From positions 1 through 64,000 of the forward strand of contig JAQCHZ010000014.1 in assembly GCA_027618835.1 (NCBI GenBank): a DNA stretch of 64,000 bases, written 5' to 3'. The stretch comes from Chloroflexota bacterium (lineage in GTDB: Bacteria > Chloroflexota > Dehalococcoidia > Lucifugimonadales > Lucifugimonadaceae). Under the pieces are notes generated by a model. That model was not told the DNA's origin, made no database searches, and saw only the letters and a program-made list of their open reading frames with translations. The first letter of the stretch is position 1; each line of letters begins with the position of its first letter. The position numbers were made by a program, and so were the translations under genes. Shown piece after piece: positions 27,713-37,474 of the stretch.

Positions 27713-29218
27713 CTATCGAGAATTTCGGCGAATCCTAATGACAATCACTCCCGATACCAATGCAATGACGGCTGCAGTGAAGTAGGCGAACTGATAAGCC
27801 TCGGCAAACGTGGCGTTCTGTGAATCTTGTCGCCAGTTCAAAAGTGACGTCATCAGAGCGATAGACATCACGGTGCCGATTGTTTGAGAAACTGTGAGTG
27901 CTGCCGATGTAGAACCCGCGTGTTCGCTTGGCGTTCCTCGCAAAGTTAGTGCATAAACCGCTGCCTGGTGAATTCCGAACCCTAATCCGAGAACCGCAGT
28001 CGATATAACGATTCGGCTCATCTCTGGATCCTCTCCCGCTGTACCGGCCATCACTAATCCGACCGCAGTCAATATGGTTCCGATAAAAGTAATAGGACGA
28101 TCTCCCGCACGGTCGGCGAGCCAACCGGCGATTCCTGATCCAATAAAGTTCATGCCTGCCATCAGAGCCAATAGCGCCCCGAGCGTAAGTCCGCTTCTTC
28201 CCATCACGTCGGCGACATAGAACGGAAATAGGAACCACATTACGAACGAGGCGACAGTCAGCAGCAGATTCGAAAGCGCTCCTGACTTGAAGCCCGAGAA
28301 CTCTGTTAGGCCAGCAGGAAATATTGTGAATCGTCCACTCTGTTTGCCTTTGGCGAATATCAAACCCAGTACGAATGTGAGAGCGAACAGCGCCAGCGGT
28401 AGCGGGGTCAACCAGCCTTCAACTCTGGCGAACGACATGGCAAGTACGAATGCAAAAAGCGTTGCAAACACCGTGAGTGATCCCGGTAGATCGAACCGAT
28501 GATTCGTACGACCGGGAACCGACTTAGCCAGATTTCCGTTTAGGGCGATCACCGAAGCTATCAGCAACGCGATGCCGATCGGAATACGTGCCCAAAAAAT
28601 CGCTGGCCAGCCTATTTCCTGGCCTAACAAGCCCCCGCCAAGTGTTCCTGCAAACGTACCGAGTCCCATCGCCCCGAGTGTTACGCCGAGAGCAGCTCCA
28701 CGTCGGCTGGGTCCAAACGCACGTGCGACAAGCGCAGGGGCGAGTGTGAATAAGATGGCTACGCCGATTCCCTGAGGGATACGTAGAGCGACAATTGGCG
28801 AAAGAGAGTCCTGTAACGAGATTAGGCCGACAGCGGTCGTGTACAGCACGATACCCGCAACTAGTGGCCACTTAATGCCGAATCGATCGGCAACACCTCC
28901 GGCGACAAAGCCGGTTCCGCTTCGAGCGCCGTGGTACATGATGATTATCAGTTGGACGCTGATTATCGTTTCGTCAAGATCAGATCGAAATCTCGGAAGA
29001 TTGACGTTGATCGAGAAATCGAGTGCACCAAGAAACAGCGCACCGCTTCCTATCGCTATCGCTAAGATCTGGGCGAATCGGGTGACAGGCTGGCTATGCT
29101 GGTTTTTTAGACTCTGTAAAGTCGCTGTGGCGTCAAGGCTTGTAATGTCTAGTGACCGCCGCGGAGCACTGGTGACGAAGTTACTATGTCGATAGTGATG
29201 CTCGCAATACTTGCGATA
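27713..29218 (-). CDS. MFS transporter, start codon unclear
   Basis: The ORF track starts at 28939 (MYHGARSG), but the frame is open to a TAA at 29219-29221 and encodes FAQILAIAIGSGALFLGALDFSINVNLPRFRSDLDETIISVQLIII, the expected MFS N-terminus. Confidence 0.85.
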   Translation of the reverse strand, partial: YRKYCEHHYRHSNFVTSAPRRSLDITSLDATATLQSLKNQHSQPVTRFAQILAIAIGSGALFLGALDFSINVNLPRFRSDLDETIISVQLIIIMYHGARSGTGFVAGGVADRFGIKWPLVAGIVLYTTAVGLISLQDSLSPIVALRIPQGIGVAILFTLAPALVARAFGPSRRGAALGVTLGAMGLGTFAGTLGGGLLGQEIGWPAIFWARIPIGIALLIASVIALNGNLAKSVPGRTNHRFDLPGSLTVFATLFAFVLAMSFARVEGWLTPLPLALFALTFVLGLIFAKGKQSGRFTIFPAGLTEFSGFKSGALSNLLLTVASFVMWFLFPFYVADVMGRSGLTLGALLALMAGMNFIGSGIAGWLADRAGDRPITFIGTILTAVGLVMAGTAGEDPEMSRIVISTAVLGLGFGIHQAAVYALTLRGTPSEHAGSTSAALTVSQTIGTVMSIALMTSLLNWRQDSQNATFAEAYQFAYFTAAVIALVSGVIVIRIRRNSR

Positions 29219-29458
29219 TTAGTTCTATCTTGAGCATCCATGAGATTGGTCATAATTCCGAAGCGCTTCTATCGTGAACCTAGTGTCGTAATTATCGCAT
29301 TTATTCAGCTAGAACCCTCGTATTTCGGCATTGGATTTCGAAGATGTATGAATGTTACCGACTACGATGTATATTCTTCCGGAACTCATCCTCCGTGCTT
29401 GTTGTCGACACTTTGTCGCTAGCGGCAAGACCACAAGTTGAAAGCAAAGAAGCAAACA

Positions 29459-30439
29459 ATGGGACACAGCGTCATCTACTACGGCGAGCATGATGGTGCG
29501 CGCACGGCCAGAGCGCTGGAGCTTGCGCCTGATGATCTCGACTGGGGAGTTGTTAGCCCTGAAGCGTCCGAGGCTGAACAAGCCGAAGCTCTCGCTGATG
29601 CCGTAGCTGTGATCACTAACGGGCTGTCGATAACTACCGATATGTTGTCGAAGATGCCAAAAATGAAACTGCTTCAGGTGATGAGCGCAGGATTCGACAG
29701 TCTTGATGTTACCGCCATACGAGAGATGGGTATCGAAGTCTGTAACAACTCCCCGGCGATTGCTCGTTCGGTTGCCGAGCACACCATCGGCATGATGATG
29801 ATGGTCTACAAACGACTTCCTCAGGGTGTCGACGGGGTGAAGGCTGGCACGTGGCAGAAGCCGGCTAAATCGGGAGAGTTCGGCAAGGTTTATGAGGTAT
29901 CAGGTCGCACTGTCGGAATTATTGGGCTTGGCAATATAGGAACTTGGGTCGCCAAGATGCTCAAAGGATTTGAAACGACAACTCTTTACACAGACGTACG
30001 AGAGTTTTCGACTGAAAAAGAGCAGGAACTGAACGTGACTCGCGTTTCGATGGGCGAACTGCTTGAACGATCTGACATCGTCACGGTTCACGTTCCTCTA
30101 TCGTCATCGACCACTGGCTTGATGGGACGCCGAGAGTTCGCCGCGATGAAGCCGGACGCGATATTTATCAACACCTGCCGTGGTCCGGTACAAAACGAAG
30201 CCGAATTAGTTGATGCGTTGAACGCAGGCGAAATCATGGGGGCTGGGTTGGACGTAACCGAAATCGAGCCCACTCCGCTGAATAGTCCGCTGATGAACAT
30301 GGACAACGTGGTGTTGACTCCTCATTTGGCGGGATCTTCTCAGGAGAGGGTGGATCGGGCGCTGGAGTTTTCATTTGAGAACGCCCGTCGCGCCTTGAAC
30401 GGCGAAGAGCTACAAAATCCGGTGCAAGTGCTTGACTAG
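29459..30439 (+). CDS. D-isomer-specific 2-hydroxyacid dehydrogenase family protein
   Basis: Start at MGHSVIYYGEHDG; GIIGLGNIGTWVAKML, INTCRGPVQNEAELVDAL, GLDVTEIEP, LTPHLAGSS. Confidence 0.93.
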   Translation: MGHSVIYYGEHDGARTARALELAPDDLDWGVVSPEASEAEQAEALADAVAVITNGLSITTDMLSKMPKMKLLQVMSAGFDSLDVTAIREMGIEVCNNSPAIARSVAEHTIGMMMMVYKRLPQGVDGVKAGTWQKPAKSGEFGKVYEVSGRTVGIIGLGNIGTWVAKMLKGFETTTLYTDVREFSTEKEQELNVTRVSMGELLERSDIVTVHVPLSSSTTGLMGRREFAAMKPDAIFINTCRGPVQNEAELVDALNAGEIMGAGLDVTEIEPTPLNSPLMNMDNVVLTPHLAGSSQERVDRALEFSFENARRALNGEELQNPVQVLD

Positions 30440-31211
30440 TGCTCCCCCGGCAAACGGCTCGACTTTATTTGAAAGACCGTCTGGATTGCTGATAGATCTC
30501 GACGGTACGGTGCTGCCCGAGAACAACCGACCAACCCACCGTGTTATCGACGCTATCGCAGAAGCATCACGATTGATTCCTGTCGCCGTTGCTTCTGGTC
30601 GAGTGCAAGACGATGTCTGTCACTTCGCAAGATTGTTCGGGCTAACTGGCCCTCAGATATCGGATAACGGAGCGACTTTGATCGACCCTGTCACTGGGCG
30701 AGCATTGAAACGTCATATTCTTGATCGTGAAACGGCACAACTGGTTGTATCTGACTTAAAAAAATCATCGGATCGTGTTTTGGCTTGTGATGCAGGACGT
30801 TTCATAGATGATCCTGACCTCATTAGTGATTGGAAGATCACTATCGTGATGGCGAAGTTTGACTCTGAAGCTGAAGCACGAAAGTGGATCGAACGATTCC
30901 CGCCCGACAAAGTAAGTTCCTACGCAACCGTCGATAATCTGGGCCACTGGTACGTGGATTGCACGCCATTGGGAGTGGACAAGGCTACTGGTGCTCGGAA
31001 TTTCGCCAAAAAAGTTGGTGTCGATGCATCCAAGCTGATGGTGATCGGAGATGGTTGGAACGATTTACCGATGTTCGATGTTGCCGGCACTCGAATAGCG
31101 ATGAAAGGCGCGCCGCAAGAAATGATCGAAAGGGCTACCGAAGTTGTTCCTAGTATCGACCAAGACGGTGCGGCGTTGGCTATCGAAAAGTACGTGCTGA
31201 ACCGAAGCTAG
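30432..31211 (+). CDS. HAD superfamily (Cof-like) hydrolase
   Basis: 259 aa; LLIDLDGTVLPENN, VAVASGR, VIGDGWNDLPMFDVAGTRIAM; overlaps the upstream gene by 8 nt. Confidence 0.92.
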   Translation: MTSAPPANGSTLFERPSGLLIDLDGTVLPENNRPTHRVIDAIAEASRLIPVAVASGRVQDDVCHFARLFGLTGPQISDNGATLIDPVTGRALKRHILDRETAQLVVSDLKKSSDRVLACDAGRFIDDPDLISDWKITIVMAKFDSEAEARKWIERFPPDKVSSYATVDNLGHWYVDCTPLGVDKATGARNFAKKVGVDASKLMVIGDGWNDLPMFDVAGTRIAMKGAPQEMIERATEVVPSIDQDGAALAIEKYVLNRS

Positions 31212-31226
31212 TAGTTCCCGTACTGG

Positions 31227-33155
31227 CTACGTAAGTTCAAGCTCATCGTCGGATTGAATTGCTATTTCGTCGAGCTCATCGATCTCGTCAAGAATGTCGT
31301 CATCGTCCACGAACTCGGGGCTCTTGTCAGTACCTCCAGATTGGCGGAACGCTCGAACACCAGCTGCAAGTCCGACCTGCCACACCTTCGTTTCGCGTCG
31401 GAGTGTAGTTCGGTATCGATTGCCATACTCGCCAACTTTTCGGAACTTTTTCTGGCGACGTCGTACGAGGGTTTTAGTGTTCTTGCCGGTTAGGGCAGAC
31501 ATCTCACGCATCAGCGCTCTCTTCAGTAGGCGAGCGGCTTCATCTGGCGAACCATGGGCGCCGAGCTCCGGCTCGGGGACGATCTCGTCGACGATCTCCA
31601 TTTCGACACAGTCGACTGATGTCAGTTTCAACGCCCGAGCGATATCCGCCGCTTTGGTAGGGTCGCTCATTTCCGATTGTGCTCCACGTTCAGGATCTAT
31701 AGGCGTGTAGATGGCGTTTTCCAGCATGAGCACACGGTCTGCTAGACCGAACGCGAGGGCAGCTTCTGATCCACCTTCGCCGATGAGAATCGAAAGGGTT
31801 GGCGTTTTTACTCGGCCCATCTGATCGATCATTCTGGCGATAGCGCTGGCGAGGCCGCGCTGTTCCATCTCTATGCCGAGCTTCGGACCCGGCGAGTCGA
31901 CGATCGTAACAACGGGGATCTTGAACGTTTCTGCAAGAATCACTCCACGCCGAGCTTTCCGGAATCCACCAGGAGTGATATCTCCAGATCGGGGAGCGGT
32001 ATTTTCGTTATCACCAGTTGGCGTGATAGTCGATTTTTGCTGGGCGATTATCATCACGCTTTGTCCGCCCAAACGGGCAAGGCCAATAATTACCGATTTA
32101 TCGTCTGTGTATACGCGGTCACCATGCAATTCGAAGAAATTGGCAAATACGTTGTCGATGTAGAACCTGGCTCGCGGTCTATCGTGACGGCGCGCCAGTT
32201 TGACCATATCCCACGCTTCACGAGGGCGGACGGCGACTGTTTCAGCAACCAAGCGACGTGATGATGTGAGTTTGAATTCCGGTGAAATGAGGTCGAGAAC
32301 AGAGGCGAGTTCGTGTTTCAGGCGGTCGCGCTCGATGATTGCATCGACGTGCCCACGCTTTAAGTACGCTTCTGCGGTGTGTTCGGTGTCGACACGTTTT
32401 CCTTCGATCTCACGAAGATCACCAAGCGGCGAAAACCCGATGTGAGATCCAGGCTCTGCAAAGATAATGTCGGCCATCGACGCAAAACTGCCCAGCACTT
32501 GGCCTGTAGACGGGTTGCTAAGCGAAACGATGAACGCCTGCCCTTTGTCTCGAAGTGCTCTCGCGGCGAGTGTAGTTTTTGCCATCTGCATTAACGACAG
32601 CACACCCTCTTGAATTCGCGCACCACCGGATGTGACCAATGCCACGCACGGCAACTTTTTTCGTGCGGCAAGTTCGAGTGCGAGTGTGACTTTTTCGCCA
32701 ACAACCACGCCCATTGATCCGCCCAAAAAGCTGGAGTCGAGCACGATTATTACGACTGGCGTGCCGCCGATCAGGCATGTGCCAGTTACGGCAGCTTCAG
32801 ATAGTCCGGTGCGGGACTGATCTTGGAGCAATCGGACACGGTATGAAATTCGCGGTGAGAACTGGAGTGGGTCGAGCGACTGAATCCACTTACTCGTCTC
32901 TTTAAAGCTGCCTTCATCGGCTATGGCGGTGATTCGGCGTCGAGCTGAGATTGTGTAGTGATAGCCGCAAGCAGGGCAGACTCTTAACCGACGGTACTTG
33001 GTCGATTCAGAGATATTGGCTCCGCACGACAGGCAAGCTTTACGAGGTTGATCGAGATCGAGAGTGTCGAGTTCTTCCGACAGCTTCGCAATGGCATCTT
33101 TGTCCAGCGGCTGATTATCTTCTGACGGAAATAGTGGAGTTACGTTATCTGGCAC
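31227..33155 (-). CDS. accDA: acetyl-CoA carboxylase carboxyltransferase, fused beta (AccD) and alpha (AccA) subunits
   Basis: 642 aa, GTG start; AccD zinc ribbon CLSCGA...CPACGYH and SFLGGSMGVVVGEK; AccA part FFELHGDRVYTDD, VDSPGPKLGIEMEQRG, IGEGGSEAALAFGLADRVLMLENAIY. Confidence 0.93.
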   Translation of the reverse strand: MPDNVTPLFPSEDNQPLDKDAIAKLSEELDTLDLDQPRKACLSCGANISESTKYRRLRVCPACGYHYTISARRRITAIADEGSFKETSKWIQSLDPLQFSPRISYRVRLLQDQSRTGLSEAAVTGTCLIGGTPVVIIVLDSSFLGGSMGVVVGEKVTLALELAARKKLPCVALVTSGGARIQEGVLSLMQMAKTTLAARALRDKGQAFIVSLSNPSTGQVLGSFASMADIIFAEPGSHIGFSPLGDLREIEGKRVDTEHTAEAYLKRGHVDAIIERDRLKHELASVLDLISPEFKLTSSRRLVAETVAVRPREAWDMVKLARRHDRPRARFYIDNVFANFFELHGDRVYTDDKSVIIGLARLGGQSVMIIAQQKSTITPTGDNENTAPRSGDITPGGFRKARRGVILAETFKIPVVTIVDSPGPKLGIEMEQRGLASAIARMIDQMGRVKTPTLSILIGEGGSEAALAFGLADRVLMLENAIYTPIDPERGAQSEMSDPTKAADIARALKLTSVDCVEMEIVDEIVPEPELGAHGSPDEAARLLKRALMREMSALTGKNTKTLVRRRQKKFRKVGEYGNRYRTTLRRETKVWQVGLAAGVRAFRQSGGTDKSPEFVDDDDILDEIDELDEIAIQSDDELELT

Positions 33156-33311
33156 TTTGGTGCAGGTTGCTCCTGTGTCGAAATGAATCGCTGTGTTGCG
33201 ACTAGTCCGTATTCATTCTATGCGAACAAACGTTACGGGTAATGTGGTTCGCAACCTGCTAGCGGTTGTGGATGGGTGTGACCCATAGCGGTCTTTGCTT
33301 AGTAAAACGGC

Positions 33312-35714
33312 CTACAGAACCGGTCGTGGTTTGCCGGGTTCGCCGGCGCCTACTACGCCTTCGTCTTCTAGCTCGTCCATCAGGCGTGCTGCCCGTGGGT
33401 AGCCGATGCGGAGTCGGCGTTGTAACAGCGAGACCGATAGCGTCTGCTGCGACTGTGAGAGGCTCGCTGCCTGATCGAACAGGGAGTCACCGTCGGTTGC
33501 GCGCGATGCCGTACCGCCGTTGTCGGCTCCCGCGTCGTCGAAGCTTACGGTGAGCTCGGGCAAAGGCGGCCCGCCCATGCTCTGCCACGCCGATACAACG
33601 CCCTCGATCTCGTGGTCGTTCAAGAACGCTCCCTGAACACGTGCAGGTTTCGGCTTGTCGATTGGCATGTACAGCATGTCGCCACGACCGAGCAGTTTTT
33701 CAGCGCCAGTTGAATCAAGAATCGTTCGTGAGTCGATTTGCGACATCACAGCAAATGAAATCCGGCTTGGGAAGTTGGCTTTGATTAATCCGGTTACAAC
33801 ATCGACCGACGGACGCTGTGTTGCGACGACCAGATGCACTCCTGTGGCTCGCCCAAGTTGTGCCAGTCGCACAAGCAGGCGTTCTACATCGCCAGCAGCT
33901 GTCAGCATGAGGTCGGCAAGCTCGTCGACGAGAATGACCAAGTAGGGCATCTGGTCGCCCATTTTCTCGTTGTACGAGGCGATGTTTTTCACTGCCGCCT
34001 GTTCGAGCTGACGGAATCGACCCATCATTTCGTCGACTAGCGACCGGAGAACGATTACGGCTCGATCGGATTCGGCAATCACAGGGTGATAAAGATGCGG
34101 GATGCCTTGATATGGCGTTAGTTCGACTCGCTTGGGGTCGATCATGATTAGCCGAAGTTCGAGCGGTGTCTTGGTCAAGATTAGCCCGGTGATGATGGCA
34201 TTCATGCACACGCTTTTGCCGGATCCGGTTGATCCAGCGACCAGGGTGTGTGGCATTCGAGAAAGATCAGCCATTACTGGCTCGCCGCCGCTGCCGAGAC
34301 CGAGCGGGACGGGCAATGCGGCCGTTTTAGCGAACGCTTCCCATTCCGGCGTGTCCATTACTGAACGCAATGTCACTTGAGTGGGGTGTGAGTTTGGCAC
34401 CTCGATACCAACGACCGATTCGCCCGGAACGGGAGCTTCGAATCGAAGACTCGGAGATGCGAGTGCGAGTGCAATATCTTTTTCACGGTTGAGGATGGTG
34501 TCGACTCGGACGCGCTGACCGCCGGTATTTTCTTCCGAACGACCCTTCCATCCGGGGCTGAGTCCGTACATTGTTACGGTCGGCCCTTGTCGAACTTGGT
34601 CGACACTAACGTCGATACCGAACTGGCCAAGCGATTCCTCAACAGCGCGACTAGTAGCATCGATTTCTTCTTGGGTGATACCGCCGGGCTTTGCGATCGC
34701 CAGCATGTCTCGGTTCGGCAGGTGCCATGGGTATCGCTGGGCTGCTGAGTAGTCGGGAGGTGGAGAGGCAACTTCCTCGGCGGCTTCAACTTCGGTGGGG
34801 GTTGGGTAAGCGACGGTTACGGGAGTTGCCGGATCCTGCGGGAGTCGGTCGACGAACTTGGCCAACTCGGATTGCGGAGATGTTTCGTTCGAAGCTGCAG
34901 GAGTGGTTTCAGCGTTCGAGGTAGTCGGTGAGGTATTAGCCGTGATGCCCGCGGAAGATGAACTATCTGTGTTTTGAATGGCAGCCAGTGCGACTGCCTC
35001 GTTCTCGGCGTCGATCTTCGCCTGAGCCGCCTGATCAGCGTCGTACTCGGCTTTATCGATTTTTTGTATCGCCTTAGCTGCCGCACGATCAGATCGCCAT
35101 TTTTCTAATTTGATAGATAGCGTACGCAGTCCGCCAACGATCACTGCGTAAACGGTAATGAACACTCCGCCAAGTTTTGCGCCTGATCGTTTAGCCCAAC
35201 TCGGTGAGCCGACCGCGAAAGCGATCAAAAGCAGAGCAACTACTCTGGCCCAAGCTATGGCGTATTCGGAAAGACCAACATCGAAGCGATCCCACTCCTG
35301 TGGCAAGCGGGATATCGCCATTCCAACATCGCCACCAAAAGTCTCGCCACTGAATGCTGCTAGCGGAGCGTAGAAAATACCAAGCCCACCCGATATCGCC
35401 GCCGATAGAGAAAGTGACGAAATCACCCAGCGCCATCGCGCGAATAACGCAGTTCGTTTGAACACGATGAGGAACAGGATGGCTATTAACCAAAGACCCA
35501 ATGGAATCGCCGACCACCCGACCAATTTGCCGGTGTCGTCTTGAAAGAAGAAGTATGCGATCGCCGCCACCGCTGCTATTGCGACGGCGAACCAGAACTG
35601 CGCAGGTGCCGCAACCAAAAGCCGGCCAACCAGCCTCGTCATCGAGCCGATGAGTCGGCCGATTTTGACGAAGGCGTTTGAGCCGGACTTTTTAGTTTTG
35701 GATTTAGACGTCAA
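33312..35714 (-). CDS. ftsK: FtsK/SpoIIIE-type DNA translocase
   Basis: 800 aa; N-terminal TM helices; HTLVAGSTGSGKSVCMNAII, LIMIDPKRVELTPYQGIPHL, VATQRPSVDVVTGLIKANFPSRISF, C-terminal winged helix gamma domain. Confidence 0.95.
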   Translation of the reverse strand: MTSKSKTKKSGSNAFVKIGRLIGSMTRLVGRLLVAAPAQFWFAVAIAAVAAIAYFFFQDDTGKLVGWSAIPLGLWLIAILFLIVFKRTALFARWRWVISSLSLSAAISGGLGIFYAPLAAFSGETFGGDVGMAISRLPQEWDRFDVGLSEYAIAWARVVALLLIAFAVGSPSWAKRSGAKLGGVFITVYAVIVGGLRTLSIKLEKWRSDRAAAKAIQKIDKAEYDADQAAQAKIDAENEAVALAAIQNTDSSSSAGITANTSPTTSNAETTPAASNETSPQSELAKFVDRLPQDPATPVTVAYPTPTEVEAAEEVASPPPDYSAAQRYPWHLPNRDMLAIAKPGGITQEEIDATSRAVEESLGQFGIDVSVDQVRQGPTVTMYGLSPGWKGRSEENTGGQRVRVDTILNREKDIALALASPSLRFEAPVPGESVVGIEVPNSHPTQVTLRSVMDTPEWEAFAKTAALPVPLGLGSGGEPVMADLSRMPHTLVAGSTGSGKSVCMNAIITGLILTKTPLELRLIMIDPKRVELTPYQGIPHLYHPVIAESDRAVIVLRSLVDEMMGRFRQLEQAAVKNIASYNEKMGDQMPYLVILVDELADLMLTAAGDVERLLVRLAQLGRATGVHLVVATQRPSVDVVTGLIKANFPSRISFAVMSQIDSRTILDSTGAEKLLGRGDMLYMPIDKPKPARVQGAFLNDHEIEGVVSAWQSMGGPPLPELTVSFDDAGADNGGTASRATDGDSLFDQAASLSQSQQTLSVSLLQRRLRIGYPRAARLMDELEDEGVVGAGEPGKPRPVL

Positions 35715-37377
35715 TTGAGGATGTGATGATCAGCGGGCGGCGTTTTGTGCGCCGACCCAAGAAGCTTCCAACAGTGGTGCGTACTACATCTTCTAGGTCG
35801 CCCCACTCTATCGGCTTTTTCAACTGTTTTTCAAGCACAAGAGCCAGAGCATTTTCAGTTTCGCGTAATAGTCCATCTGAGTCCTCAGTGTGAACAAAAC
35901 CGGCTGAGACGATTTTTGGCTTGCCGACCAGTGAGCCGTCGACAGTGTCACGTGAGAACGCAACACTGACAACACCGTTGTTCTGAAGCGATCGGCGTTC
36001 GACAACGACGTTACCTGATTCGTCCCACATGCCGAGTCCGTGCACGAAGATGTGCCCGGCGTCGATTCGGTCGACCACTTCACCAGCTTTTGCATCGATC
36101 TCGAGGATGTCGCCATCGGTGAGCAAAAATGCGTTTTCAGGAGCGACGCCAGTTGAGATTGCTAGGTCGACGTGCGCCTTCAGCATTCGATATTCACCGT
36201 GAACAGGAACGAAGTACTTAGGGCGTGTTGCGTTGAGCAGCATCCGAAGTTCTTCTTTGCGAGCGTGACCAGGCACGTGTGTGCGTGTCTGGTGATTCGT
36301 AATAACCCTAGCGCCAAGTCGAACGAGTTCGTTAATCGACTCGTTCACCGGAACTTCGTTACCTGGGATCGTGCTTGCCGACATGATGATCGTGTCGCCG
36401 TCTTGGATACGGATATCTCGGTGATCGTTACGCGACATGCGAACGAGTCCGGATTGTGGCTCACCCTGACTACCCGTGGTGAGAATCAATACTTTGTTGC
36501 CGGGAAGGCTGTTCGCCTCAGCGGCTGTGATCATGAGATCGCCGGGGATGTCCAAGTGACCAAGATCGCGACCTGTCTTGGTGTTGTTAATCATGCTGCG
36601 TCCAAGAACACAGAGCTTTCGACCGTGTTTGACGCAAGCGTCGGCGACGATCTGAATTCGTGCAATTTGAGAAGCGAAGCTTGAAATGATGATTCGATTT
36701 TCAGCGTCACGGATTAAACCCGGCAGATTCTCAACTACTTCACGGTCGGATGGCGAGTAGCCCTCTTCCTCGGCGTAAGTAGAATCGGCCATGAGCAGCA
36801 ATGCGCCGTCTTGGCAAATGTCGGCGAGCACACTAAGGTCAGATGGAGGTCCGATTACTGGCGCGTTGTCGAGCTTGAAGTCGCCGGTGTGAATAACTAC
36901 TCCAGCAGGCGTAGTTATTGCGATGCCGGTCGAGTCAGGGATAGAGTGGCACACAGCGAACCATTCGACTTCAAGTTCACCGATTTGGTGCTGCTCTCCG
37001 GGGCGAATTACTTTTAGTTCGGCTTCGTCACGCATGCGTGCTTGTCGAAGCTTGTCGTGGATCAATGCTTCTGCCATTGCCGGTGCGTAGACAGGCACGT
37101 TCACACGCTTCAGAACGTGTGGAACGGCTCCGATGTGGTCTTCATGACCGTGTGTGATTAGTAGTGCTCGGACGCGGTCGGCGTTGTCTTCCAGATAGTT
37201 CATATCGGGAATCACTACGTCGATGCCGGGCATGTTCCACTCAGGGAACAGCACCCCTGCGTCGATCACGACGATATCGTCGACGGTCTCTAGGACCATC
37301 ATGTTTTTGCCGATTTCACCTAGTCCACCAAGTGGTAATACGCGAATCCAAGGCGAGTCTTTAGTTTTTTTAGCCAT
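35704..37377 (-). CDS. rnj: ribonuclease J
   Basis: 557 aa; LLITHGHEDHIGAVPHVL, VIHTGDFKLD, HVPGHARKEELRMLLNATRPKYFVPVHGEYRML; 11-nt overlap with ftsK. Confidence 0.95.
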   Translation of the reverse strand: MAKKTKDSPWIRVLPLGGLGEIGKNMMVLETVDDIVVIDAGVLFPEWNMPGIDVVIPDMNYLEDNADRVRALLITHGHEDHIGAVPHVLKRVNVPVYAPAMAEALIHDKLRQARMRDEAELKVIRPGEQHQIGELEVEWFAVCHSIPDSTGIAITTPAGVVIHTGDFKLDNAPVIGPPSDLSVLADICQDGALLLMADSTYAEEEGYSPSDREVVENLPGLIRDAENRIIISSFASQIARIQIVADACVKHGRKLCVLGRSMINNTKTGRDLGHLDIPGDLMITAAEANSLPGNKVLILTTGSQGEPQSGLVRMSRNDHRDIRIQDGDTIIMSASTIPGNEVPVNESINELVRLGARVITNHQTRTHVPGHARKEELRMLLNATRPKYFVPVHGEYRMLKAHVDLAISTGVAPENAFLLTDGDILEIDAKAGEVVDRIDAGHIFVHGLGMWDESGNVVVERRSLQNNGVVSVAFSRDTVDGSLVGKPKIVSAGFVHTEDSDGLLRETENALALVLEKQLKKPIEWGDLEDVVRTTVGSFLGRRTKRRPLIITSSIDV

Positions 37378-37474
37378 ATGAATGAAATGATGCCGGTTGG
37401 GATTTCAAAGCACACTGCGCGAGTGTCCTGGCTGGATTGCAGCCAGATTTTTCTCGAACGCGATTGTGTGGTGC

